DNA of 36,927 bases from an uncultured Akkermansia sp. (GTDB taxonomy: Bacteria; Verrucomicrobiota; Verrucomicrobiia; Verrucomicrobiales; Akkermansiaceae). Position 1 is the stretch's first letter. Each line of letters begins with the position of its first letter. The stretch covers positions 1-36,927 of the forward strand of contig CANRKR010000021.1 in assembly GCA_947631275.1 (NCBI GenBank), read 5' to 3'. A model generated the notes under the pieces. That model saw only the letters and a program-made list of their open reading frames with translations, searched no databases and was not told the origin of the DNA. The translations under genes were made by a program, and so were the position numbers. Positions 1-7,310 of this stretch are shown one piece after another.

Positions 1-117
1 CCCGGGGCGGGCAGCACGGCTGCCGATGCGGCCAACAAGCTCGACGACGTCAACCGCGTCATGGGACGCAAGATGCGTATCGTCTCTTTCCGCTGGCTCG
101 ACGCGTGGGATATTTAG
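1..117 (+). CDS. C-terminal fragment of an unidentified protein
   Basis: An open frame enters from the left edge in frame 1 and ends at a TAG at 115-117, giving 38 residues that finish FRWLDAWDI. The segment is mixed charged and hydrophobic (KLDDVNRVMGRKMRIVSF) and looks like the end of a soluble protein. No family can be named from so little. It converges on purA, whose stop is 90 bases away. Confidence 0.5.
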   Translation, partial: PGAGSTAADAANKLDDVNRVMGRKMRIVSFRWLDAWDI

Positions 118-153
118 AAAGCGCGAGGCACGGAGAGCGGAGGACAAATTTTG

Positions 154-184
154 ATCCGGCGAAGCAAAGAACGCGTAGCCGGAT
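154..184 (-). terminator. possible terminator hairpin after purA
   Basis: A 7-bp perfect stem (ATCCGGC at 154-160 with GCCGGAT at 178-184) lies 24 bases beyond the purA stop, between convergent genes. Read on the minus strand it is followed by CAAAATTTG, not a clean T-run, so intrinsic termination is only a possibility. Confidence 0.3.
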
Positions 185-207
185 ACTTCATCATTCGTTC
201 TTCACGC

Positions 208-1482
208 TCAGTGCGGGATAACGATGGTTTGCTCGCGGTCGGGGCCGACGCCTACGGAACCAACGGGGCAACCGATAATCTCCCCGAAGCGCCTGAGATA
301 GGTGCGGCAGTTGGCGGGAAGTTGATCCCAGGAGGTGCATTTGGTGGTGTCCTGCTTCCAGCCGGGGAGCGTTTCGTAGACGGGGGTGCACTTTTCCCAA
401 TCGCCGATGAGAGCAGGAGGGACATCCAGCGAGCGATCGCCGAGTTTGTAGGCGGTGCAGATTTTGATTTCCTCGCAGGCGTCCAAGCCATCGAGATTGG
501 TCATGGCCATTTCATCGAAGCCGTTGAACATGGCGGAAAAGCGAAGCACAACACCATCGGCCCAGCCGCACCGGCGCGGGCGTCCGGTGGTGGCGCCGAA
601 CTCGCGGCCGAGACCATGCAGGTAATCGGCAATGGCGGCGTCTTCTGTCACGAAAGGACCGGCGCCCACGCGGGTGGTGTAGGCCTTGCAGACGCCGATG
701 ATCTTATCAATGCCGGTGGGGGGTACGCCTGAGCCGGTGCAGCAGCCGCCGGCGCTTGTGTTGGAAGAAGTGACGAAGGGGTAGGTGCCGAAATCGACAT
801 CCAGCATAGCGCCTTGCGCTCCTTCAAAGAGTATATTCTTGTCGGCGCGGGCGGCACGGGCCAGCACGGGGATCGTGTTGGCGATATGCGGGCGGAGGAC
901 ATCCGCAGCCTGCATGACGGCACGGAGGCACTCCTGCGCATCGGCAGCGGGGTGACCCAGGCGGTTGAGCTCCTCATTCGCCGCGGCGATGCGAGCCGTG
1001 AGCGCCTCCTGCAAGTGGGAGGGGTCGATCAAATCCGCCATGCGAATTCCGATGCGGCGGATCTTATCAGCGTAGGTGGGACCGATGCCCTGCCTGGTCG
1101 TGCCGATTTTGTTTGCTCCCAGGGCGTCTTCCTGCGCGGCATCCAGCAACTTGTGGATGGGCAGCACCACGTGGGCGCGGTCGGAGAGGAGGAGATTTTC
1201 CGGGGAAATTTGCACACCGAGATCGCGCAAATAGAACATTTCCTCCACGAGCGAGGTGGGATTGATCACCACGCCGTTGCCGATGACATTCACTTTTCCT
1301 TTCCAGAGGATGCCGGAGGGTACGAGATGCAGGATGTATTTTTTCCCATGGGTGATGACGGTGTGGCCGGCGTTGCTGCCGCCCTGACTGCGGACCACGA
1401 AGTCCGCGGATTCCGTGAGGAAATCGATCACTTTGCCTTTGCCTTCATCTCCCCACTGGGAGCCGATTACGAGTGTGTTCAT
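208..1482 (-). CDS. purA: adenylosuccinate synthetase
   Basis: This 424-residue protein has the usual length of bacterial PurA. PurA joins IMP and aspartate at the expense of GTP to make adenylosuccinate, the first committed step from IMP to AMP, in the cytosol. The N-terminus carries the P-loop-like GDEGKGK (residues 11-17) with catalytic Asp12, and SNAGHT with catalytic His40. GTTRQGIGP and TTGRPRRCGW, both typical of the family, are also present. The ATG start places the GDEGKGK motif at its normal distance. The gene lies 12 bases after carA on the same strand and is probably cotranscribed with it. No Shine-Dalgarno sequence is visible before the ATG. Confidence 0.97.
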   Translation of the reverse strand: MNTLVIGSQWGDEGKGKVIDFLTESADFVVRSQGGSNAGHTVITHGKKYILHLVPSGILWKGKVNVIGNGVVINPTSLVEEMFYLRDLGVQISPENLLLSDRAHVVLPIHKLLDAAQEDALGANKIGTTRQGIGPTYADKIRRIGIRMADLIDPSHLQEALTARIAAANEELNRLGHPAADAQECLRAVMQAADVLRPHIANTIPVLARAARADKNILFEGAQGAMLDVDFGTYPFVTSSNTSAGGCCTGSGVPPTGIDKIIGVCKAYTTRVGAGPFVTEDAAIADYLHGLGREFGATTGRPRRCGWADGVVLRFSAMFNGFDEMAMTNLDGLDACEEIKICTAYKLGDRSLDVPPALIGDWEKCTPVYETLPGWKQDTTKCTSWDQLPANCRTYLRRFGEIIGCPVGSVGVGPDREQTIVIPH

Positions 1483-1494
1483 AGAGAGAAAAAA

Positions 1495-2652
1495 TCAGGA
1501 GTTGTACTTACCGGCTTTGAAATCCTCAATCAGCCCGATGAATTCGCCGAAGAAATAGGTGGCATCCTTCGGACCCGGGGCAGCTTCCGGATGGTACTGC
1601 ACGCAGAAAATGGGCAGAGTCTTGTGGCGCAAACCTTCCACCGTGCCGTCGTTGAGGTTGATATGAGTTACTTCCACATCCTCCGGCAGAGAGCTTTCAT
1701 CCACCGCGAAGCCGTGGTTCTGGGAGGTGATGGCCACCTTCCCGGTGCGCAGGTCCTTTACCGGCTGGTTGCCGCCGCGATGACCGAACTTCAACTTGAA
1801 AGTCTTTCCGCCAAAGGCCAGGCCAAGCAGCTGATGCCCCAGGCAGATGCCGAAGATGGGCAGCTTGCCGAGCAGCTTCTGCAGCTCGGCGTAGATATCC
1901 GGCAGGGCAGAGGGATCGCCGGGACCATTGGAGAGGAAAATGCCGTCCGGTTGCAGAGTGAGTACATCTTCCGCCTTTGTGTGAGCGGGGACGACGGTCA
2001 CATCGAACCCATCGCGCCGCAGGCAGCGCAAGATATTGCGTTTGATGCCGAAATCGAAAGCTACAATGCGGTAGCGGACGGGCGGCAACTCAGCATAGAG
2101 GGAGAGATCACCGGTCGTTTTGTTCGGCAACTTCCAAACGCGGGATTCCTCCTCCCAATGGTAGGGCTGCGGGGTGGAGACCTCGGTCACAAAATCACTG
2201 CCGGCCATGGGGGGCGCGGCCTGGGCGGCTGCTACGGCCTCTTGCTCGCTAAGCTCCGTGGTGAGGCAGGCGCGTTGCGATCCCCCGGTGCGCAGGAGTT
2301 TGGTGAGCATGCGCGTGTCAATTCCCTCAATGCCGGGGATGCCGTGGCGCGCCATCCAATCCTGCAGAGATTCTCGGCAGCGCCAGTTGGAATGCAGCCG
2401 TGCCACCTCTGCCACGGCGAAACCGCGCACCTGCGGATGAGCTGACTCGTTGTCCTCTTCGCAGACGCCGTAGTTGCCGATTTCCGGGTAGGTCATCGTG
2501 ACGATCTGCCCACGGTACGAGGGATCCGTGAGCACCTCCTGGTACCCGGTCATGGAGGTATTGAAGCAGACCTCTCCGGTAACTGTCCCCTGGGCACCGA
2601 AAGATTCGCCGTGAAAGATTGTACCGTCTTCTAGCGCGAGAATTGCTTTCAT
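1495..2652 (-). CDS. carA: carbamoyl-phosphate synthase small (glutaminase) subunit
   Basis: This 385-residue protein is the glutamine-hydrolysing subunit of carbamoyl-phosphate synthetase. It delivers ammonia to CarB for pyrimidine and arginine synthesis. The N-terminal CPSase small-chain domain includes FNTSMTGYQEVLTDPSY. The C-terminal class-I glutamine amidotransferase domain has the nucleophile in GICLGHQ (Cys270) and the partner His354/Glu356 in QYHPEAAPGP. Length and motifs are normal. carB is not adjacent in this window. The gene is first in a minus-strand operon with purA and has a well-formed promoter 22-50 bases upstream. The leader lacks a Shine-Dalgarno sequence. Confidence 0.97.
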   Translation of the reverse strand: MKAILALEDGTIFHGESFGAQGTVTGEVCFNTSMTGYQEVLTDPSYRGQIVTMTYPEIGNYGVCEEDNESAHPQVRGFAVAEVARLHSNWRCRESLQDWMARHGIPGIEGIDTRMLTKLLRTGGSQRACLTTELSEQEAVAAAQAAPPMAGSDFVTEVSTPQPYHWEEESRVWKLPNKTTGDLSLYAELPPVRYRIVAFDFGIKRNILRCLRRDGFDVTVVPAHTKAEDVLTLQPDGIFLSNGPGDPSALPDIYAELQKLLGKLPIFGICLGHQLLGLAFGGKTFKLKFGHRGGNQPVKDLRTGKVAITSQNHGFAVDESSLPEDVEVTHINLNDGTVEGLRHKTLPIFCVQYHPEAAPGPKDATYFFGEFIGLIEDFKAGKYNS

Positions 2653-2673
2653 TCTGATTTGTTCAGCCGAGGA

Positions 2674-2702
2674 ACTATAGCAAACCGGAGGGCAGATGGC
2701 AA
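2674..2702 (-). promoter_or_regulatory. sigma70-type promoter of carA-purA
   Basis: On the minus strand a -35 TTGCCA (2702-2697) is followed after 17 bases by -10 TATAGT (2679-2674), preceded by an extended -10 TGC. Transcription would start near 2667, leaving a leader of about 15 bases before the carA ATG. Confidence 0.7.
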
Positions 2703-2871
2703 GGCGAAAAGCATGAGCAGGACAAAGTCATTTTTCAATGCCCTGTTCTGCCGAAAGTGCGAGGGATTGAAGGGGCGCTTTTTTGTTGCGGATTCTTTCC
2801 TGCGGGACGGTGGGGAACGGAGGACTTTATGCGTCCGGTAGAAAAAATCTCGTCATTTGAATGCTGTTAGC

Positions 2872-2900
2872 TTGCAAATGAGAGGCAAGTGTGGTAAAAG
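2872..2900 (+). promoter_or_regulatory. sigma70-type promoter of the DUF883/YqjE-like operon
   Basis: A -35 TTGCAA (2872-2877), a 17-base spacer and a -10 TAAAAG (2895-2900) preceded by TGG (extended -10) lie 72 bases before the first gene of the operon. Confidence 0.6.
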
Positions 2901-2972
2901 GACGGGTGCGGGGAGGGAAGAGAGCTTTCCCGCGAGTGAAGCAAGAACCTTTTCCCAATCAGCAAAAAAACT

Positions 2973-3311
2973 ATGAGTGAAGAAGAAACAGACGCAGCCG
3001 TGGTGCCTGCTCCTGCTCCCGAGCCGGTTCCGACCTCTGACACGCAGAATCGACTGAGCGCAGCTCGCGAGTTCGCGGGTGAGCAGTACGAAAAAATCCG
3101 TCGCGCTGCGGCGGATCAGATGGAGAACGTGCGCCGCTACACGCAGGATGCTCGCCGCCAGCTCAATGAGGGATGGGACGCCACACGCACCAAGGCAAGA
3201 GACCTTCACCGCGCAGGGGAGGAATATGTGAAAGCGAATCCTACTTCATGCGTTCTGGGGGCGTTGGGGGCAGGGCTGATTCTCGGTCTGCTGCTTGGCA
3301 GCCGCCGCTGA
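2973..3311 (+). CDS. DUF883/ElaB-YqjD-like membrane-anchored protein
   Basis: This 112-residue protein has a Pro/Ala-rich acidic N-terminus (1-25), a long amphipathic helical middle (about 28-88, rich in Glu, Arg, Gln, Ala) and one C-terminal glycine-rich membrane segment (about 92-109, LGALGAGLILGLLLG) ending in SRR. This is the layout of the DUF883 family (ElaB, YqjD, YgaM in E. coli), tail-anchored inner-membrane proteins reported to associate with ribosomes in stationary phase. The next gene resembles YqjE, the neighbour of YqjD in E. coli, which strengthens the call. The ribosome association is known for E. coli relatives only and is not shown here. Confidence 0.75.
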   Translation: MSEEETDAAVVPAPAPEPVPTSDTQNRLSAAREFAGEQYEKIRRAAADQMENVRRYTQDARRQLNEGWDATRTKARDLHRAGEEYVKANPTSCVLGALGAGLILGLLLGSRR

Positions 3312-3341
3312 CGTTTTCTGCGGGAGAGCAGCACGCGTTGC

Positions 3342-3800
3342 ATGAGTTCAGAAAGTAAAGAGGAGCACTCGCCGGATCGGCGGGGATCGGCGGAGCAACC
3401 GACACTGCGTCAGCAAGGTGGCGTGGTGGTGGGGGGGCTGCGCGACGCCGTTCTGCACCTCGTGCGGCATATGGAGTCGCTTTGTGAGCTCTTTCAACTG
3501 GAGATGCAGGACTACGCCCGGCGGCAGAAAAATTATGCGATCGGGCTGGCGCTTGGGCTGGGATTCCTGGGGTGTGCGTATCTGTTCCTCTGTGTGCTTG
3601 CGGTGATGCTTCTCACGCCGGCGCTCACGATGGTGTGGGCTGTGGCGGCGGTCATTGCCTTTAATATTCTTGCCGGGTTGATATCGCTGCTGATAGCGGG
3701 GCATAGCCGATCGGGCAAATTGGCACCGGACACGGTGCAGGAAATCAAGAATGATATCGAATGCGCCAAACTCTATCTGAACGCAAAAGGGAAGCGCTGA
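3342..3800 (+). CDS. YqjE-like (DUF1469, 'phage holin family') membrane protein
   Basis: This 152-residue protein has a polar N-terminus (1-60), then two hydrophobic membrane segments (about 68-90, LALGLGFLGCAYLFLCVLAV, and about 93-118) in a hairpin, and a charged C-terminal helix. That is the layout of the YqjE/DUF1469 family, which databases often label 'phage holin family' although members are chromosomal housekeeping proteins. There is no phage context here. It lies 30 bases after the DUF883-like gene and overlaps the next gene by one base (TGATG at 3798-3802), so translation is probably coupled. Function is not established. Confidence 0.7.
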   Translation: MSSESKEEHSPDRRGSAEQPTLRQQGGVVVGGLRDAVLHLVRHMESLCELFQLEMQDYARRQKNYAIGLALGLGFLGCAYLFLCVLAVMLLTPALTMVWAVAAVIAFNILAGLISLLIAGHSRSGKLAPDTVQEIKNDIECAKLYLNAKGKR

Positions 3801-4165
3801 TGCGCACGGCTGAGGCACGATACGCCATGCTGGAGGCGCTGGAAGGAGCCACCGGGGAGGCGAAGCGTGTGTACTCTCGTTTCGCCGTGCCGCGCATTTA
3901 TCTGCAGGCAGGAGCGGCGGCTGGCGCCGGGATGGTGGGGATGTGGCTGCTGCGCAGGCTGCTGGGCGGCGTGAGGAGGGCCCCTGTGGCGGCGGCGCCG
4001 GCAATGGGTGCGGGGGCTGCGTTTTCCTATCTGCTGGTGCAGGTGGCATCCGCTCTGCTGCTGCCATGGATTCGCTCGCGGGTGCAGAATTCGGATTGGA
4101 GTGGGATCCTGCAGAAGATAAGCCCCACGCAGATATTGTTCCGGTGGCTGGGATTGGAGAAATAA
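3800..4165 (+). CDS. small membrane protein of the DUF883/YqjE-like operon
   Basis: A 121-residue protein starts at the ATG overlapping the upstream stop. The same frame extends back to 3761, but the TGATG junction and a GGGAAG just before it favour 3800. The N-terminus is a charged helix (about 1-35). Two hydrophobic stretches follow (about 37-60, and 68-92 with FSYLLVQVASALLLPW). The position matches that of yqjK in the E. coli yqjDEK locus, but I see no sequence reason to call it YqjK. It is treated as a membrane protein of unknown function that probably works with its two neighbours. Confidence 0.6.
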   Translation: MRTAEARYAMLEALEGATGEAKRVYSRFAVPRIYLQAGAAAGAGMVGMWLLRRLLGGVRRAPVAAAPAMGAGAAFSYLLVQVASALLLPWIRSRVQNSDWSGILQKISPTQILFRWLGLEK

Positions 4166-4168
4166 TGC

Positions 4169-4537
4169 ATGATACCTATTGAGTACAGGGTAGGGGATTC
4201 GGACAGGCGGCCATGGGGACGCTGGGTAGTGCTGGACGTGACTCCGCGTCTCGTGGTGAAGAAATTGGTTGTGGAGCCGGGATGTCGCATTTCCCTGCAG
4301 AAGCACAGTTTTCGTTCCGAGCGCTGGATTATGATGCAGGGTGTGGCTCAGGTGCAGCTGGGCGATGAGAAGATTGTGATGCAGATGGGTGATGGTGTGT
4401 TGATTCCGCAGAATACTCTGCATCGTCTTTCCAATGAAAGTGATCAGGACGTATTGTTGCTTGAGATACAATTTGGAGATTTGCTCAGCGAGGACGATAT
4501 TGAACGCCTGGAGGATGATTACGGAAGAAATGGGTAG
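4169..4537 (+). CDS. cupin-domain protein, mannose-6-phosphate isomerase type II-like
   Basis: This 122-residue single-domain protein resembles the C-terminal cupin of ManC/AlgA-type enzymes, which binds a metal and isomerises mannose-6-phosphate and fructose-6-phosphate. The cupin motif Q-K-H-x-x-R-x-E-R-W (residues 44-53, with His46 and Glu51) and the later His85 in PQNTLHRL are the expected metal ligands. GDGVLIP (75-80) is the usual turn. The nucleotidyltransferase half of ManC is absent, so it is either a stand-alone isomerase or a cupin with another ligand. It starts four bases after the preceding stop and is the last gene before the thrS promoter. Confidence 0.75.
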   Translation: MIPIEYRVGDSDRRPWGRWVVLDVTPRLVVKKLVVEPGCRISLQKHSFRSERWIMMQGVAQVQLGDEKIVMQMGDGVLIPQNTLHRLSNESDQDVLLLEIQFGDLLSEDDIERLEDDYGRNG

Positions 4538-4547
4538 CTGATTTAGC

Positions 4548-4576
4548 TTGCCAAGATAACGATTCAACGTCATATT
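4548..4576 (+). promoter_or_regulatory. candidate promoter of thrS
   Basis: A -35 TTGCCA (4548-4553), 17-base spacer and -10 CATATT (4571-4576) lie in the 59-base gap before thrS, giving a start near 4583 and a leader of only about 14 bases. The -10 matches consensus at four of six positions. Confidence 0.45.
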
Positions 4577-4596
4577 AACAGCGGAGACGAATAAGC

Positions 4597-6522
4597 ATGG
4601 CTGAACAGACAGAACGAAAAACGCTGGAGGAGCGTAACCGGGCTACGGAGCTTGAGAGACTTCGCCATTCCTGCGCTCATGTGTGCGCCACAGCGATTTG
4701 CCGCCTATGGCCGCAAGCGCAGTTGGCTGCGGGTCCGGCGGTGGAGAGTGGTTTTTACTACGATATCGAATTGGACCACAATATTTCGTCGGATGAGTTT
4801 GCGCGCATTGAAGAGGAGATGAAGAAGGTGGTGAAGGAGAATGCGCCGTTCGAGAAGACGGTGGTAAGTCGGGACGAGGCGATGCGCATGGCGCAGAGTG
4901 GTGAGTTGGGCAGTGTGGGGCCGCGGGATGTGCCGAGCAAGTTCAAAATTGATTTGTTGAAGCGCATACCGGAGGACGAACCGATTTCTATTTATCGCAA
5001 CGGGGACTTCACCGATTTGTGCGCCGGGCCGCATGTGCCGCGCACGGGGAATTGCAAGGCTTTCAAGATTATGAGCGTTGCATCCGCCTACTACCAGGGA
5101 GATGCGAGTGGTCCGCGGCTCCAGCGCGTATACGGCACGTGCTTTCCGAACCGCTCGCAACTGGATGAGCATCTGGCACGGCTGGAGGAGGCGAGGAAGC
5201 GTGACCACCGAAAGCTGGGGCGTGAACTGGGGCTTTTTGCCATTGACGAGATGGTGGGGCAGGGTCTCGTTTTGTGGAAGCCCAAGGGGGCAATCATCCG
5301 TCGTGAGCTGCAAGACTTTATTACCGAGGAACTGGATCGCATCGGCTATTCGCAGGTCTATACTCCGAACATCGGCAAGTTGGATCTGTACATGACAAGC
5401 GGGCACTGGGAACACTACAAGGAGAGCCAATTTCCGCCCATCCCTGATCCGGATGACTTCAAGAAACTGCGGGATGAGAAAGCGAGCTGTGCAGATCTCT
5501 TCAATGCGCTGGATTCGCGGACTATCAGCGGGTTCATGCTCAAGCCCATGAATTGCCCGCATCACATTCGCATTTACGCGAATGACCCTCATTCCTACCG
5601 TGATTTGCCGGTGCGTCTCGCTGAGTTCGGCACGGTGTACCGCTGGGAACAGAGTGGTGAACTGGGTGGCATGACCCGCGTGCGCGGCTTTACGCAGGAT
5701 GATGCGCATATCTTCTGCCGTCCGGATCAGATCAAGGAGGAGGTGCAGCAGTGTATCGGCATTGTGAAGCATATTCTGGGCACCCTGCAGATGAACGATT
5801 ACCGAGTGCGTCTCTCTCTGCGTGACAGAGATTACGCTGACCCTAAGTATGTGGGCAGCGAGGAGAATTGGCGTCTGGCGGAGGATGCGCTGCGTGCCGT
5901 ACTCAGCGAAGAGGGCTTCGACTACACCGCGGTGGAGAATGAGGCGGCATTCTACGGACCGAAAATCGATTTCATCGTGCGTGATGTCATTGGGCGCGAC
6001 TGGCAACTTGGCACCGTGCAGGTGGATTACAACCTGCCGGAACGGTTCGAGCTCACCTACACCGGGGCGGACAACAAGCCGCACCGTCCGGTGATGATAC
6101 ACCGCGCCCCATTCGGCAGTATGGAGCGTTTCACCGGTCTGCTCATTGAGCATTTCGCCGGGAAATTCCCAACCTGGCTTGCACCGGAACAGGTGCGCGT
6201 GCTTCCCATCTCCGACAAGGTGGCGAATTTTGCGGAACAGGTGCGCGCCGCTCTCGCGGAAGCGGGGGTGCGCGTGCGGGTGGATGATGCCGCCGACAAG
6301 ATCGGGGCGAAGATTCGCAATGCGCGCCTGGAGCGCGTGCCCTACATGCTCGTGGTCGGTCAACGCGAGGCGGAGCAGGGGCTTGTTTCCGTTCGCCACC
6401 GCGAGCTGGAAGAACTCGGAACGATGCCGCTGGCGGATTTTTGCGCCGCCGTGCGTTCTGAGATTGAGCGTCGGCTCATCGCTCCGGAGTTTCAACCGAA
6501 GAACCCATCTCAGCAAGCCTGA
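4597..6522 (+). CDS. thrS: threonyl-tRNA synthetase lacking the N-terminal TGS domain
   Basis: This 641-residue class II synthetase charges tRNA-Thr with threonine. The editing (SAD) domain begins almost at once: HSCAH at 24-28 and DLCAGPH at 140-146 supply the editing residues His24, His28, Cys142 and His146. The catalytic core has KPMNCPHH (Cys320), RVRGFTQDDAHIFC (His371) and MIHRA (His502), matching the three zinc ligands of E. coli ThrRS. The anticodon-binding domain covers about 530-630. Bacterial ThrRS normally starts with a TGS domain of about 60 residues, absent here, and the upstream 59 bases have no room for it. An insertion of about 25 residues (about 284-309, DPDDFKKLRDEKASCADLF) precedes KPMNC. 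The start is well fixed and has a weak GGAG about 11 bases upstream. Confidence 0.96.
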   Translation: MAEQTERKTLEERNRATELERLRHSCAHVCATAICRLWPQAQLAAGPAVESGFYYDIELDHNISSDEFARIEEEMKKVVKENAPFEKTVVSRDEAMRMAQSGELGSVGPRDVPSKFKIDLLKRIPEDEPISIYRNGDFTDLCAGPHVPRTGNCKAFKIMSVASAYYQGDASGPRLQRVYGTCFPNRSQLDEHLARLEEARKRDHRKLGRELGLFAIDEMVGQGLVLWKPKGAIIRRELQDFITEELDRIGYSQVYTPNIGKLDLYMTSGHWEHYKESQFPPIPDPDDFKKLRDEKASCADLFNALDSRTISGFMLKPMNCPHHIRIYANDPHSYRDLPVRLAEFGTVYRWEQSGELGGMTRVRGFTQDDAHIFCRPDQIKEEVQQCIGIVKHILGTLQMNDYRVRLSLRDRDYADPKYVGSEENWRLAEDALRAVLSEEGFDYTAVENEAAFYGPKIDFIVRDVIGRDWQLGTVQVDYNLPERFELTYTGADNKPHRPVMIHRAPFGSMERFTGLLIEHFAGKFPTWLAPEQVRVLPISDKVANFAEQVRAALAEAGVRVRVDDAADKIGAKIRNARLERVPYMLVVGQREAEQGLVSVRHRELEELGTMPLADFCAAVRSEIERRLIAPEFQPKNPSQQA

Positions 6523-6587
6523 CATGCTGTCGACAGCCCATTTTTACAGATTCACTCAACATCATTAACAACCCAACTCCCTAACCT

Positions 6588-7241
6588 GTGCCACTCCCAC
6601 CCAAACGCCCCAACCCGCCCGCACGCAGCAACCGCCGCGACCAGTCCAGCAGAACCTCACCAATTCGCGTGAACGACCGCATTCGTGCTCCGCGTGTTCG
6701 CGTTGTCAACGCGGAGGGAGGCCAGCTCGGGGTGATGTCCGTTCGTGACGCTCTTGCTCTGGCCAGGCAGCAGGATCTGGACCTCGTGGAGGTCGCTCCT
6801 TTTGCCGATCCGCCCGTTTGTCGCATCATCGATTACGGCAAATACAAGTACATGCAAGCCAAGCAGCAGAAGAACAACAAGTCCAAAGCTGCGCGTATGA
6901 AGGAGGTTAAGCTGCGCATCGGCACGGATGTGAATGATTACAACGTCAAGATGGCACGCAGTGAGCAATTTCTCGACCATGGGCATAAAGTGCGTTTTGT
7001 GCTGCGCTTCAAAGGACGCGAAAATGCCCACCAGCAGATGGGACTGGAGGTGATGCAGAAGGTGTACGCCGATCTCCAGACGATGGGCAAGGTGGATCAG
7101 CCGGCCAAACTTGCAGGCAACACGGTGAGTATGGTGCTTACGCCCCTTCCTGAGGCCAATCGCGTCAAACGGTTCAAGAAATACGAAGAGGAGGATTTCG
7201 ATACCGAATCCGAGGAATTTGACGCTCGTGAAGAGGGTTGA
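6588..7241 (+). CDS. infC: translation initiation factor IF-3
   Basis: IF-3 binds the 30S subunit, blocks 50S joining and checks the start codon and initiator tRNA. The N-terminal domain begins at IRVNDRIRAPRVRVV (residues 26-40). The lysine-rich linker helix holds DYGKYKYMQAKQQKNN and KSKAARMKEVKLRIG, and the C-terminal domain ends in VMLTPLP before an acidic tail. Taken from the GTG at 6588 the protein has 217 residues with a Pro/Arg-rich N-terminal extension. A TAA in frame at 6582 excludes anything longer. An in-frame ATT at 6663, exactly where conserved IF-3 sequence begins, is a possible rare start codon like that known for infC elsewhere (192 residues). Neither has a Shine-Dalgarno sequence. 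rpmI and rplT, usually next, are absent. Confidence 0.92.
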   Translation: MPLPPKRPNPPARSNRRDQSSRTSPIRVNDRIRAPRVRVVNAEGGQLGVMSVRDALALARQQDLDLVEVAPFADPPVCRIIDYGKYKYMQAKQQKNNKSKAARMKEVKLRIGTDVNDYNVKMARSEQFLDHGHKVRFVLRFKGRENAHQQMGLEVMQKVYADLQTMGKVDQPAKLAGNTVSMVLTPLPEANRVKRFKKYEEEDFDTESEEFDAREEG

Positions 7242-7310
7242 GCGGACTCCTCCTTACATTATCCGATCTTTGCCGCGTGCGGATTTTCTGAACCGAGGTC
7301 AAACAAGCAT

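Larger units (their letters stand above)
2653..2972. other. divergent intergenic region, carA to DUF883 operon
   Basis: These 320 bases separate the divergent carA and DUF883-type operons. They hold one sigma70-type promoter for each direction (2674-2702 minus, 2872-2900 plus). The small reading frames inside (for example 2659-2841) show no family resemblance and I do not support them as genes. Confidence 0.6.

Noticed and set aside
814..2445. A 543-codon open frame on the plus strand across purA and carA
   Set aside because: It spans two conserved genes on the other strand and shows no domain.
2659..2841. A 60-codon plus-strand frame between carA and the DUF883-like gene
   Set aside because: No resemblance to any family, no promoter of its own, and it overlaps the carA promoter.
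3342..3800. Possible prophage remnant because the family name is 'phage holin'
   Set aside because: The YqjE-like layout and the DUF883 neighbour fit the chromosomal yqjDE-type locus. No other phage gene is nearby.
4705..6525. A 606-codon open frame on the minus strand across thrS
   Set aside because: It is fully antisense to a conserved thrS, has no recognisable domain and has a composition expected of a codon shadow.
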